Positions 1-11,303 are shown, counted from the first letter of the stretch. The stretch: 30,338 bases of DNA from Mesotaenium endlicherianum (GCA_009602735.1 WELA01001713.1:1-30338); one strand, 5' to 3'. Program-made: numbers and translations. The notes: generated from the sequence alone by a model not told the origin.

Positions 1-127
1 AACCCTAAACCCTAAACCCTAAACCCTAAACCCTAAACCCTAAACCCTAAACCCTAAACCCTAAACACCCTACACCCAAAATCCTACACCCTAAACCCTA
101 CACCCTAAGCCCTAAACCCTAAACCGT
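1..127. repeat. Telomere, plant-type (CCCTAAA)n
   Basis: Perfect CCCTAAA heptamers fill about 1-66. Variant units (for example ACCCTAC, GCCCTAA, ACCGTAA) continue to about 127. The C-rich strand reads inward from base 1, as expected at the left end of a chromosome. The TTTAGGG type is standard for land plants and many green algae. The decay from perfect to variant repeats marks the boundary between telomere and subtelomere. Confidence 0.97.
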
Positions 128-1824
128 AAACTTGCTTGTCCAGTAATTTGTAGATTCAAGCACACTTGTGGATCTAAGCATTTGATGCTGTTGGGGCTGG
201 GCCTTGTAGGTGACCTTAAAGGGGGTAGTTTTTAGTAGGTTTTGACTGTTAGGTGCGTACCTCAGTGACTTGGCCATCTGATTCTTGGTTGTTGGGTGTT
301 TACATTTGCGCACCGCATGTCACGGTTGAGAGTTATGCTCGTGATGATCTTTTGGTGGTGGGGACCACGGTAGACCAAGGGCCAAAGAGGTTACAACCTC
401 GCAACTATTGTGGCCTGGTGTGGACCCGACCAAGTAGCTGCAATGAAGTAAATGCGTCGTCAATAAGACATGTTCCGATGCATTCTTATATTTGTGATGT
501 AAGACTCCCTTCCAAATAAAGAAGTATGCGAAGCTGCCTCTCTTGTGCTCATGTGGTTGTACTAAATTCTGCTTTTGTTGTTTCATAAATATGGTCATGA
601 TGCAATCAAGAAGAAGTTTATCTGTGTGGTCTTTTGTACTAAGTATCTCCTAGATCATGCCAAAAAGGTGTACATGTTACACAAAAGAAAGCTTGCCAGA
701 TGCAGATTGGCTTCTTCCACGAGCAATGAAGACCTGATTGACTCTGTTCGTGTTTGAGTGCCTTTGCAAGTACATAAGAAAAAAAAGGAACATTAGAATC
801 ACTGCATCTTAATAATATAGTGTTGAACATGTAAAGTTGTAATGTCAAACATGTAAGCATACAAGCACAATATTCACAAGCTCAAGATATCAGAGACATG
901 CGCTAGCTACATAAAAAGAAATGGCCAGCTGACATTTTTCCATGTCATTCATTATGATTTGAATTGACAAGAGAAGGACTGTCAATTAAGGATATCACGA
1001 ATTCCAACTTGTTGGCTTAGGATCACTTGAGCGCCAACAGATTAGTACATAGAGTCGACAAGTGGAGGCCTTACATCGTGTGTCTAGCGCGGATGATCAT
1101 CTGCATTTACATATTTAGAAGACTCGAGGGCTAGCAAGTGCACGTCAAGGCATATTTAACTTAAAGTTTGAAGTAAAAAACGATCTACACTGTATGCATA
1201 TGCAACTCTTACTGATAGAGTACAAGTGTTGTCCTATAGGTAAGGGGATACCGTACAAGCAATGTATGCGAGCAAGGAAGAACACGAGGGGCAATGCATG
1301 CTGAGAAAGGAAGAACAAAGAGGGGCCTCCAGATTTTGGGGGGGGAAAAGGGTACCTGTGTAACCTGCAACTGGTGCTGCTTTTCTTAAATACTAGTGGG
1401 CCCTGTCATGAACAGCTTCAAGCATGGGGATGAAAGCTTTGATTTGAAATATATGTTGCTTCCTCGTGAACCAAAGTTGGGTGCAATGAGGCCACAGGCC
1501 AAAACCACGCCACATCACAGGACGTTCAAATCTGGACGTAAAGGTACCAGATGCACATATTCTTTTCTGCATGCTTAGCCTACTCCTTGCCATGGTTAGT
1601 ATGCTGACACTTGAACTTGAACACTTGAAACTCAGCATGCTTGACCTTGCCAAGCGTCACTATCTATAAAACCTCAAACTTTACCCCCTATGTCCTGTTA
1701 GAAAGGTCAAACAAGAACTATACGAAGACCTCAAGTGTTGGAGCAGCAGACTAATACCACTGCCAAATATATACATATCCAGTCTTGTCCCTAGTATACA
1801 CAAACCCCACCAGTTTGTCCCCAA
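128..1824. other. Subtelomeric stretch without a recognisable gene
   Basis: All open frames are short (under about 95 codons), overlap on both strands and resemble nothing I know. Base composition is mixed and ordinary. The 3' untranslated region of the minus-strand RING gene probably lies in the right-hand part, just below 1825. I see no tRNA, rRNA or retroelement end here. Confidence 0.5.
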
Positions 1825-2537
1825 TTAACATGTATGAACCTTCTCATACTTGTTCGTGGAAGAAGTGGAAAAAGATGGGAGCGTAAAAGCTGTGAGAGCA
1901 TCCTTCCAACTCTTCACGAACTCTTGCATGACTTCAGCAGAATCAGGGGCTGGAGCATTTGCAGGAATGGGCTTCACTGGCTCTCCTGGTGTGTGTGTCT
2001 TCATGACATGGCATACGGGACACACTGTGGTGTAAAAAAAAAAACTTCCAAGGCAGGCCTGCGTATGATGACAAGCAAAAACAGGACTTTAGAAGGTGAA
2101 AACAGAATAACATTCACCAGTATGCACACACGTCACATTTAACTCAAAAGGACTCATGCTTTCCTGCACTAGCCGTAGGAGGTGCTAAAAATGATAATGA
2201 AGATTCCAAATAATGTGCATTATGAGCAGAGCAAGCAAGTTAGCAGGCATAGGGCGAAATAATAATGCAGACAATCAAAACCATCTCTTACCTTGTGAAA
2301 CTTGTGCCGGCATCCCAATACCTTTACCCACTCATCGCCAACGATAAATTCTTGTGAACAAAGCGGACAGCCTGGAAGTCCATGTACATGCGGAGAGAAA
2401 GGCGGTCCACCGCCATCCCCGTCTTCTGGATTAAATCCTAAGTAGGTTGAAACGAACTTACATACATTCTCCAGTCCTTCTTTCACGCTCAACTCAGTGC
2501 CATCCAGAATGAAGAATGAAGGAGTCAGCCAGCCCAT
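1825..2537 (-). CDS. RING-H2 zinc-finger protein, two exons (putative E3 ubiquitin ligase)
   Basis: Exon 1 runs 2537-2292 and ends in a GTAAGA donor. Exon 2 runs 2058-1825 after a CGCAG acceptor. Both junctions are phase 0 and the intron is 233 bp. The spliced protein is 159 residues. It carries a full RING-H2 ligand set: C57-x2-C60-x15-C76-x-H78-x2-H81-x2-C84-x10-C95-x2-C98, so the intron splits the finger between H81 and C84. RING-H2 proteins usually bind an E2 enzyme and act as ubiquitin ligases; that role is inferred from the family. The Trp usual after the sixth ligand is missing: a Phe run encoded by the 11-T tract lies there. I chose ATG 2537 because it is the first ATG after an in-frame TGA at 2660-2658; an upstream exon is possible. 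No membrane segment is evident. It sits about 1.7 kb from the telomere repeats. Confidence 0.75.
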
Positions 2538-4053
2538 TTTGAGGTATGATGTGTGCCACTGCCCTGAACTATATCCGCGATAAGGGCTCTCTAACGCGAA
2601 GAGGGAATACGGACGACAAACGGCTCGCTCTACCAGCCTTAAAATAACTAATGGCAATCAGATAGCAACCCATGCTACCAGATTGAGCAGGAATTCTTCG
2701 TCAAAAATCGCGTAGAGTGCATTTTAGGGCTTGGACGTTTTTTGGCAAAGGAATATTGGCCAACACCCACGCCAACACCCTGTCTTCGGCTTTTTTCGCC
2801 CAAACCTTCTGGACACGATGTGTGACGAAACTCGAAAGGCGGTACCGGTCACTCGTCAAACTCGTCAGGAGTCGAGCATGCGGATTCAGATGAACCCGTC
2901 ACAACATCGTTAAACGCAACCGAACATGACCGAACATGGTACCAGGGGTTTGCCGGATACAAACAGCGTGTGGACGAAAAGGAGCCCGCCCAGCGCCAGC
3001 CAGTTCAGTCTCCCCTACGTATTAAAAAGGCTTGATATATATTAAAGCGGCACAAGCTACACGGTCGACTTTCGAGCGTGTGCTTAGCGTACACGCGTGT
3101 GGAATAGATACGCGCGTGCAACCATGAATGCAGTATGTGACATTTATTTTCAATCAGCCAGACCCTCTGTCGCGACTACTATCCGTTTGAAGGTGCCGCA
3201 CGCGCAGCGCAAGCTACGGCCACCCAGGTACGGAAACTCAACGTTGACTCACCGACCACTTTACTGATTACGTCGCAGTCAGCGGTTATGTCAGCGTCAA
3301 GACCACTGGCAAGCGGTCAATGCCAATGTGCCCCACACCCAGGGATGGGGGAGGTTTTGACAGCATAGACAGCCGCGAGACTAGAAGCTGGGGATCAGTG
3401 ATGAGCCGCCCAGCAGGTACCAAATCAGGTATTGTGTGACTGGCAGATTAAGCCAGGTCATGGCCGCAATGCCAAGATAGGTTACGGCCGCCCGGTGGGG
3501 AATCTTGAGCAAGTGGCATTTGCTTGTACACGCCGCTCAGGAGTTCTTAGCCATGAGCCAATTAGGCGTGACTGCCAGCTGAGAAGCTAAGCAGCCACGC
3601 GCGACATTTACGAGGTGTGCATGCATGCTGAGTGACTACGAGTTTGAGTTGAGCATGGTTTGGCAGAAGCGACATGCAGCTAAGCTTTGTGACTAAGCAC
3701 GGCATTCTCGAAAGATGACGCTGTGTGGTGTCTGCGAAAGGCACGAATCTTGCTTGAGACGTGTCATTCACTCTCACGCACTTTTGCCAAGAAGCAGAAG
3801 GGCAGAAGGAGCAGAAGGAAGGAGAAGAAGGGCGCGAAGAAGAAGAAGGAGTTCCCAAGGCCATTGGAGAGCCGAGGCCCCACGCTTCTGCCGACGCTGA
3901 AGATTCTTCTCAGTGTATCATAGATAAGTTAGGATTGTAGGAGTTCCCAAGAGGGAATCTCACTGTTGAAAGTAGGAGAACTGCAGATAGAATCTGCTAG
4001 GAGATTAGCACAGATTCGGCCGAACGCCACAAGTTTGTGTGAAGCAGCCCTAA
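2538..4053. other. Intergenic, no recognised gene
   Basis: I recognise no gene here. At 3780-3870 a purine-rich tract encodes a Lys/Arg-rich run in two frames, but it looks like low-complexity DNA. The phrase GGAGTTCCCAAG occurs at about 3848 and again at about 3939. The promoter of the RING gene should lie just above 2537. Confidence 0.4.
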
Positions 4054-4062
4054 AATGGTGAG

Positions 4063-4257
4063 TTGTGTGTTAGTTTCCAAGTTCTCAGAAGTCGCATTCG
4101 CATCTCGAAGAGAGAGGTAGTATTGGCAGATAAAGCTCTCAGTGAAGAACTGAGTGAGCCTAGCCTGGCAGTAAAGAACTGTTTAGGCGCGGTGTTAATT
4201 GAAGAGCTTGACCCAGACCAGCATAGACGTGTAATTTCAGAGTTTTGTAAGCTGTGA
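4063..4257 (+). CDS. Candidate short coding segment, unidentified
   Basis: An open frame of about 64 codons contains a protein-like acidic stretch (around 4135-4250: SEELSEP, then AVLIEELDPDQ) and ends in TGA. Just upstream, ATG at 4054 is followed directly by GTGAGT, a consensus splice donor, so the segment could be exon or intron. I recognise no family. It could be a chance frame in decayed repeat DNA. Confidence 0.2.
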   Translation: MCVSFQVLRSRIRISKREVVLADKALSEELSEPSLAVKNCLGAVLIEELDPDQHRRVISEFCKL

Positions 4258-4259
4258 CT

Positions 4260-4740
4260 TTGTGAAAGTTAAGCGAAAGCCTGGAGGGCGATTTTCTCTA
4301 AATCTGACGTTGTATGTCAAGCTGCTGAGAGTGTGATTTCTGCAAACCACAATTTGCTCACCTGTGAACCCAAGAACCTTAAGGCATAAAGCCTATGTGG
4401 AAGTAAGAGACTTCCGTCCTGTGTAAGAGGAATTAAGGCGAGGCAAGTATTTTTAAGTTTTCTGCTAAGTCTTAGGTTAAGCAGATGGTAAGAGCTGGGT
4501 GAAGGAGAACATTGCTCTCAGTGTTGGTCATGGTTGCATGGTGCAAGTTCAGGAGCCCAGGGATGGGTCAACCTTGGTAAGGCTTGTCACCGACACATGT
4601 GCGAAGGTTGATCGACCATGTTTGCCCACACGTGAGGAGGGCCACCGACACATCGACGAGGTCGAAGGCACACGTGCTGGAAGGCTACGCACGTGCCGAG
4701 GGACCGACACTGTTAGGCACGACACCTCACAACAGCCACA
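4260..4740. other. Intergenic with short ACCGACAC repeats
   Basis: No gene is seen. ACCGACAC occurs three times, at about 4589, 4646 and 4702, spaced near 57 bp, with CACGTG-containing words between. This may be a short decayed tandem repeat at the left edge of the GC-rich island. Confidence 0.35.
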
Positions 4741-5580
4741 CCCCACGTCTTGTAATACCTACTCCTTATGCACAACCCCACCTTCCCCCAACCCACCCAC
4801 CCCTCCAACCCCTTCCCGAGACGCCCCTCTCTCCCCAACCAGTCGCATCCCCCGGTCACAGGCTGCCCAGGTCTAGAGGTCCAACAAACTTGCATAAGGA
4901 GGGGAGCCATTAAGAAAGTATGAGAGAGGGGGAAGGAATGCTCTTGGGCTACTTGGGGTACATCTGCCGTTTGTCTGTGCTCTGTTTGTGCTCTGCACGC
5001 TGGGGCCCAGGGGTCGGGCAGCGTGGGCTGGAGAGGGGGCACGGATGTGGGTTGTGGGAGGGGGGAGGNAGAGAGGGGGGCCTCTTTGCTTCTATCCTCT
5101 GTGCTCCAGTTGACCTCTGTGGTTGTGGGGTGCGGGGCGCGGGCTGGGGCGCGCGTGCTGTGGGCTGTGGACTGTGAGCTGTGCCCCAAGCTCCACTTGC
5201 TGGGGGCTGGAGGCACATCCATCCTAAGTGCCCTCAGCTCTGCTTCCTGTGGCTTGTGGCTTGTAGCCCGCCTATGTGCGCCGTGGCCTGTGTCCTGTGG
5301 GCTGTGCACTATCGGCTGCTTGCGGTGCTCTCTGCTCTGTGAGCTGCGGGCCGCAGCTTATGCGCTCTGGCCCCTGGTCCACACTCTATCGGCTCTGGCC
5401 TGCGGCCTGTGCCCTGTGCCCTATGCCCTGTGGGCCTCTACAAGGCCTTTGCATTGACGGCCGCTTGCTGTGCCCTCTGCCCTGTGCCCCGTGCCCTGTG
5501 CCCTCTGCCCGGTGGCCTGTGCCCTGCTCACTGTGGGCGGGGGGGCTGTGGAGCTCTCTCTTTCTCTAGCCTGCCTGCAG
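4741..5580. repeat. Low-complexity GC-rich tract (C-rich, then CCCTGTGC-like repeats)
   Basis: C/T-rich sequence at about 4770-4860 passes into G-rich sequence at about 5000-5160, then imperfect CCCTGTG / GGCCTGTG / GCTGTG repeats at about 5160-5545. One undetermined base (n) is at 5069. Long open frames occur on both strands only because stop codons are scarce in this composition. The tract leads into a clean acceptor at 5580, so it probably behaves as intron. Confidence 0.6.
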
Positions 5581-5711
5581 GTACATGAACGCGATCCATA
5601 CGATTGCGCACCACCTGCTGCGCTACCTAGCGATGGTGGTGCTGACCAACAAGCGGCGGCGCAGCATGCTCAAGGAGCTCGTGCGCGTCATCCAGCAAGA
5701 GGCCTACACGT
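5581..5711 (+). pseudogene. Lone exon of eIF3e (INT6), PCI-region fragment
   Basis: After a CTGCAG acceptor at 5575-5580 the frame starts with TAC at 5582 and encodes [17 protein letters not shown], then a TNKRRR block and [12 protein letters not shown] recognise this as the eIF3e segment just before the conserved KDPITEF motif; in plants it reads as a KYLNAIQT-type start, an HLLRYLA core and VIQQEHYSYKDP. Possible donors are GTGTAG at 5710 and GTAGGA at 5712; without splicing the frame ends at TGA 5732. eIF3e is a PCI-domain subunit of initiation factor 3. No preceding or following eIF3e exon is visible in the neighbouring kilobases, so I call a fragment. It could still be one exon of a gene with very long introns. 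Third codon positions are strongly G/C. Confidence 0.7.
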
Positions 5712-5841
5712 GTAGGAGGGTCTCGGAGTCGTGAGGTTTTTTACTCATAAAGCTACAAGAATTTGCGCGCGCCTGTCTCGTCTCCAGTAGCACATGGTCT
5801 ACGTATCCTGCCACATCGCTCCAGGCACATGCAAGCGCGTG

Positions 5842-5946
5842 TGCGCACACACAGGAATGCACACACACGCACCACACGCACACGCACACGCGCACATACG
5901 CACACGCATGCGCACACATGCACACGCGCAACACATGCGCATGCAT
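5842..5946. repeat. CA-rich microsatellite (ACACGC/ACACAC)
   Basis: An imperfect alternating purine-pyrimidine run of CACACGCACACG type is interspersed with ATGC. It lies about 130 bp after the eIF3e exon and generates the long spurious frames on both strands here. Such a tract can adopt Z-DNA, but no function is implied. Confidence 0.85.
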
Positions 5947-6232
5947 GAATCATACGTACGACGCCTGTGTGTGCGTTGCTCGCCTAAAGCCTCTTGCAGC
6001 GCCAAAGAGAGCCCGAGGGCCCCCTGCAGGCCCCCCTCTGAGAGGCATCGCCCGTTTCTTTTTTGCCTCTGCACCTTGCTCTTGCCCGAGCGCCGGCTAC
6101 CTGCAGCCAGCGCATGCGCGCGCCTGTGCGTGTGCGCTCGCGGCATCAGCTGTGCTGTCTGAATGTTGTGGGCTGTGTGCTGGGCTGAGAGATTTCCCGA
6201 GATTGGGGGGGGCGGGGTGTGGGGCCCCGCAG

Positions 6233-6301
6233 GTCAAGGGAGGCGAGAAGGTGCTGTGTGGGTTGGACGACATCAAGGGCGTCACTGATCATATTGTCAT
6301 C
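6233..6301 (+). CDS. Candidate 23-codon exon, unidentified
   Basis: A CCCGCAG acceptor precedes 6233 and a GTAAAT donor follows 6301. Both junctions are phase 0. The frame encodes a sensible peptide (VKGGEKVLCGLDDIKG, then VTDHIVI). It does not match eIF3e as I know it. It may be an exon of another gene copy in the GC island or a chance frame. Confidence 0.3.
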
Positions 6302-7376
6302 GTAAATCCCCGTTCCTTCCCCCCTCTCCGTCCCCGTCTCCCTCCCTTTCTCCCTCTCCCTTGCCCTGCCCCTGCCTGCTTTCCTTCCTCTCTCCTCCTA
6401 ATCTTCTTGCCCCCCGATACGTGCATCGAAATGTACTTCATAAAAGCTTAACCGTCTTTCTTCTTCTATTCTTTTAAGAGGCGCCCCCCCTTCTTCCTTT
6501 GTCTCTGCCTCTGTCCTTCTCCCTACAGCGCTTGCACATTATCCTCCCTCACCTGGCAGGTTGCGTCCCTGAGGGAAGAAGACCAATCCAAGCCTTCGGC
6601 CAATTCCCCAGTCCCAGGGGCAGCTTGGGAGGAATAAATTTCAAGGTGGGACTGAGGGGGGGCTAGGGGGAGTGAGAGAGGAAGCTTCAGCCTTGCCCTT
6701 TTGCAGGGACGGGGGCTGTGGAGATCACCGGGGCAGGTGTATGAGCTGGCAGTTGTATGCAGAGTGACGGGGGGGCATTTTGAGCCCCGCCAAGCGCCAC
6801 TTCAAGGAGCTCACCCTACCCTCACCATTGGCGGCAGTACAGCTCCTCCCTACTTCGTGCCCCCCCCGTCTCTTTTCAAGAGCGCCTGACTCATCATCTG
6901 TTTCCTTCTTGCCCACTGTGTGGAGAGAGCAGTGGTGTTCCATGTTGCCTACGCAGCAACGTTGTTTATTCTGCCCTTCTGTTGCCTTCATTTCTCCCCC
7001 TCTTCCCCTGTCTGTCTCTCTTCCCTCCAAGCTTTTTTCCCCTCCATCCCTTCCATCTCCCCCCACCCCACGCCCTGTGACCTTTGCTGGACGTAAAGTC
7101 CAAAGTCTGGGACGTGCAGCGTGGAAGGAAGCCAGGGTGACCCGGGTGGTCAAGCTGCTGTTAGGCCCCGATCGCACGTCACAAGCTGACGCAGGGCAGA
7201 GCCAATAAGACGAGCACTAGCATGCCCTCGTGGTGCGGTGAGATGGCCTCAATTCTGGCGCTTCCATCAAAATGATGTTATTTTTTATGCGTGTAGTAGG
7301 TATTCCCTTCAATAAACTCTGTGCAAAGTTTCAAATAAAGGTATCGTGTTGTGCTTAAGTTATGACACCTATAATG
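6302..7376. other. GC-rich island, right part: pyrimidine-rich, no recognised gene
   Basis: Long C/T tracts (about 6306-6400, 6450-6530, 6965-7080) resemble the pyrimidine-rich introns of the same island. A TTTTGCAG acceptor-like site at about 6699-6706 is followed by an open frame I cannot identify. Composition drops to AT-rich at about 7250, which marks the right border of the island, 130 bp before the retrotransposon. Confidence 0.4.
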
Positions 7377-7381
7377 CATAT

Positions 7382-8050
7382 TGTAAGGTTATGAAAGTGT
7401 ATTTTGTATTTTTCTAGCATTTTATATGCATAGTGTGATTTTAGAAGAACTTTGGCCTTTATTTCAAGTCATTTGGACAAGTATTGAGAAAGTTATGAGT
7501 TTTGGGAGTTTTTAGTAAGTTTTCAATATCACAGATTCAATTCAATGACAAGGACAGGTCCAATGACGAAAATTACGATTGGAGTTTAGGAAGTAGGACA
7601 TTGAAACATGAGGGTTCCAAAGACTACGTACAATTACGTAGAGTGCCAAAGTGATCGTGGAATTTCTTGAAACTCCGTGAGGAGTTAGTGGATTGTGTAG
7701 TAGAATATTCTAGAGTATGATTGTGTGCGTGTGAGTATGCTAGCTTGTCCAACTAGGCAAGATCACCTACATGGAAGGAGCCATTGAAGTAAAAATGGGA
7801 AGCACAAAGAAGTAGAGGGGGCTTATTCTAGTCAGTCTAACCTTCTTATCTTGTACACGACTTTTCTTAATAAAGTGAGTTCTTTTCCACTCCTCTCTCA
7901 TGTAGCCCTCTAACTTTTGCAAGGGTGGCATACCACCAGGCCACTCCACCTTGTGTATGCAACTAGGAAAGGTCCTTGTGCACACTTCCACTCGCGGGTG
8001 AGGGTGCGTGAGTGTGTATGGGCGCACTCCCTGCACCCTTCCCCCTTTCA
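7382..8050 (+). repeat. 5' LTR (669 bp)
   Basis: It starts TGTAAGGTTATG and ends CTTTCA. It is colinear with 11304-12011 over its whole length with scattered substitutions. An AATAAA at 7869-7874 is conserved in both LTRs and is the likely polyadenylation signal. Confidence 0.93.
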
Positions 8051-8052
8051 CA

Positions 8053-8064
8053 TGGTATCGGAGC
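8053..8064 (+). other. Primer binding site (initiator Met tRNA type)
   Basis: TGGTATCGGAGC begins 2 bp after the 5' LTR. It differs at one base from TGGTATCAGAGC, the usual plant retrotransposon site complementary to the 3' end of initiator methionine tRNA. Confidence 0.88.
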
Positions 8065-11000
8065 TACCTAGTTGCTTCTTTTGGAGGAGGGAGCTTTGGT
8101 CGGTGATGCTTGTAGGAGTGTAGAGAGGGTGGAGAGGATAAGCAAGGATGATCTATAAGTTGCTAAGGGCAGCCATGAAGACGTTGATGCAAGCTAGCAT
8201 CTCACTCTCTTGAAGGAGGGAGGAGATTGGGAAAGGGAGGTGCTCCAAGAAGTGTCAACTTAGATGCAAACAGATTGTTGTACGTCTTCTTTGTAGTATA
8301 AGAAGGTTGCCCAAGTATGATAGTGATATAAGTAATATAGAGCATCCTTTGCTTGAGTATGGAGACATATGAGCATGAAAAAAATCTGGAGTTCACACGG
8401 CTCGATTTTTCCTTGAAAATGCAAGCTCTTTAGTGTTAAGCTCTTTCTTTGATGAGGGGGCTTAGTATAGAGGTGATAGTGGCTAGAAAGGAGTGTGTGC
8501 CCATCTTCATTTCAAATCTTCAATGAAGGTGGAGAAAATTTTAAGGGTAGGCAACCGGGGACTTAGCAAGCATGTGTACTTGCAACTCTAGGAGCATTGG
8601 CGAGCATAGCATTCACAAGCTCAAGAGGAGCTCATGAGAAGCTCAAGAGAGGGTGCACCGGGGTGTTGCACCAAGTTGGCCAAGTATGTGGCCAGATTTG
8701 GGTTGCCTTGCATCACTTCTTTATAGCCACTGGATATGTTGGCCAGCCATGACGGATCTTGGTCATTCTTATGGAGATTGATGAAGCCTCAAGTGAAGAA
8801 AAGCGCCGTGGAGAAGGCTTGGAGCAAGTAGAAGTGACGCAGATTTTTCTTCAAAGCAAGATAAGTGGAGATGGAGCTTTTCAAGTTCAGATTTTTCCTT
8901 TTTTGAGGAGGAGACTACCATGGAGTACTTGAAGTTGAGAACTAAGATGAAGACAAGCCTATGGTGTGGAAGAAGAAGTAAAGGTATGAAGTTGGTGCAA
9001 GAGGGCTAGTGCAAGAGATGTCTCCCACTTGAAGTGTGTGTGCCAGTAGTTGTGTGATGGCATAGTTAAGGGGCAGATTTTTGGTGCATCTATGAAAGCT
9101 CTTCATGTGAAAGTAGAGCACCAAGGCAAGCTGGATTTAGTAGTAAGAAGTGTCATTGGGGTGACCAAGGCTAGAGTGCACTCAAGAAGCTAAGCATGTG
9201 GAAGGAGTTGCACAAAGAGAGCAGCCTATCCTCTAGTGCTTTAGTGCACGGGTCAAGTGAAGACCAAGGAGGAGTATGGTCAAGTGAGGATAGTGAAATA
9301 GGCGGAGGTAGATATGACCACAAGTAGCTATCTTCAGCCCGCTAGCAAAGAAGCGACGCGGGAAGGTGAAGGTGAAGGAGAAGCGCTTGTTTTGGTGATC
9401 TTGGCCCGGTCATCACACGGAGCAAGCGTGCCCCCTAACAACCTTGGCGAGCGCGCATCGCCGGTGGAGCAAGTAGAGGTGTATGATCCCCTTGCTCATA
9501 TATAGAGCAGACCCCAACTGCTCAAGTGGAGGAGCTCCTAGAAAGTGAGCTCAAGAGAAGCCCGCTTGCAAGACGAAGTGTGTGCGAGCACAAGATGAGG
9601 TGCAAGCACTAAGACTATGTGCATTTGCCCAAGTTATGGAGCTCATGGAGGCGTTCCAGATATGTTTCTTGGAGCCTTGTGTGAAGGCAGACCTTCAAGA
9701 AGAGCAAGAAGTATGTGGGAGTGAGCATCTAGCCAAGAAGAAGACTATGATGGAGTTTGGTGCACCACGAGCAAGACTACGCGCTCATGCCTTGTGAAGA
9801 CTATTATCGTCGCTTGATGGAGACTACGACTTTATGGATATGGACCTATGAGGAGGAGACCAAGTGTTATGGGGCTGATATGTCCTGCCTAAGATGGAGA
9901 TATATGACAAAGACCTGGACATGAAGCGAGGAGAATCAGCGCCTATACAAGCAAGCACGAGAGAGGCGTAAAATTCAAACTTGGACACTCGAGTGGTAAG
10001 CGCCTTACCTTCATGATGAGGGGGGGGAGTGTTATAGTTGTTTTTAGTGCTTGTAATTAAGGTCAAGCCAGTCCCATGAGTTCAGTTGTAAATAAGAGAT
10101 GTGAAGTGGAAAGAAGTTTGAGAGCAAGTGCTTGGAAGATACTCAAATTTGTCCATGTTTGAGGATTTTACGGGTAGGCGAGCGCGAGGGTTAAAGTTGG
10201 CAGATTTTGGCTACTTTTTGCCTACTTAGGAGAGAGTGGGTAATATTTTCACTAGAAGTCCTACATGATGTGAGAGGCCTAGTATGATGCCTGCCTTGAG
10301 TCATAGTCAAGGTTCAGAATCAGGGGTTTAAGCATGTGCCATTTGTAGGCGCGGGAGCTTGATACGTGTTGCGCGCGCGTGCGTCCCACGAGCGTGAGGC
10401 ACAAAGTGACGATCTCGTTTGAGTGTTAGACTTTGATTCAGATTCTGAAATTTTGTGGAGAGGTAGTCCTATGGGTTGAGATTCAGAATAAGTAAATTTT
10501 TTGATAAAAATATTAATTTAAGTTCTGACAGTGCCACATGGCGGTCTGCTGGACTGCCGTAGGAGCCACATGCGTGAGGCAAGGCGCAATTTGGTTTCAT
10601 GGTCTTAGGCTTGGAATCAGGAGAAACAAAGCACACCAGTGAATTCAGAGGAGGGATATTATGTAGATTACACAAATTTCAGGCTAAAAATGTCAGAAAA
10701 AGTAAGGGGGGTGCCACTTGGCGTCTTGAGAGGTCACCACGAGTCACGCACACAAGTAAGAGAGTGCAATACCTCTACAAGGAGTATGGCTTAGAGCTAG
10801 AGGTAGCTAAGTGTACCAGAAGGTTCAAGAACATAGTGGAGTCAGGTTCATGATGTAATCTGGTCAAAATTATAAGAGCACCACGAGCAAGCCACATGGC
10901 GCGACGAGGTGTTGCCACCTGTCCAAGAGGGCGAAGAATGAGTATTTTGGCGATTTGGCGGACTAATATACTTCGGATCCAGCTTTGGAGTATGTGGAGA

Positions 11001-11303
11001 TGATGGAGGGAGTATGTTACAGCTTTTATGAAGATATTGGCCTATTCTAAAGAAGGAGTTGAAGACAAAGATGCATTTTTGTAAGGAGACGCCAATTGTG
11101 GAGCCAACGTGTGCGATGGAGCTTTTACTTAAAGGAGCAAGTTTGGAGTATTGAGTATTATCCTGGGGCCTGTTCAAGACCTGCAACTTGTATAATATAT
11201 GTGTATATGCGTTTTTCTAGCGTATATATGAGCTCGATTCCTCATATGACGTCACTTATGCTTAGTATGCGTCGAGGACGTCGCATCTTGGAGAGGGCCA
11301 TGA
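8065..11303 (+). other. Retrotransposon interior, no coding capacity seen
   Basis: The interior is rich in AAG/GAG-type words and broken by stops in every frame. I find no zinc knuckle, DTG/DSG protease, DDE integrase or YxDD reverse-transcriptase motif. A polypurine tract sits at 10018-10029, far from the 3' LTR, and another purine-rich stretch (GGAGAGGG) lies just before the 3' LTR at about 11290. Confidence 0.7.
10018..10031 (+). other. Polypurine tract with TG start, possible relic LTR junction
   Basis: GAGGGGGGGGAG is followed by TGTTATAG. This is the form usually seen where the polypurine tract meets the 3' LTR in plant Copia elements, yet the actual 3' LTR of this copy starts 1.27 kb later. 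It may mark a remnant of a second element or a rearranged interior. Confidence 0.45.

Noticed and set aside
3715..3923. Lys/Arg-rich frame resembling a nucleolar or ribosomal tail
   Set aside because: Purine-rich low complexity reads as basic residues in two frames, with no start context, splice partner or domain.
4713..5570. Long open frames of 100-200 codons on both strands
   Set aside because: They come from stop-poor GC-rich repeats, overlap in several frames, are full of Pro/Ala/Cys low complexity and cross an undetermined base at 5069.
5704..6162. Cys/Val/His/Ala-rich frames across the CA-rich microsatellite
   Set aside because: Both strands are open only because the microsatellite lacks stops; no domain or codon signal.
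7767..8051. Minus-strand frame of about 94 codons, also present at 11683-12012
   Set aside because: It is the antisense of the two LTRs; the conservation is explained by LTR identity, not by coding.
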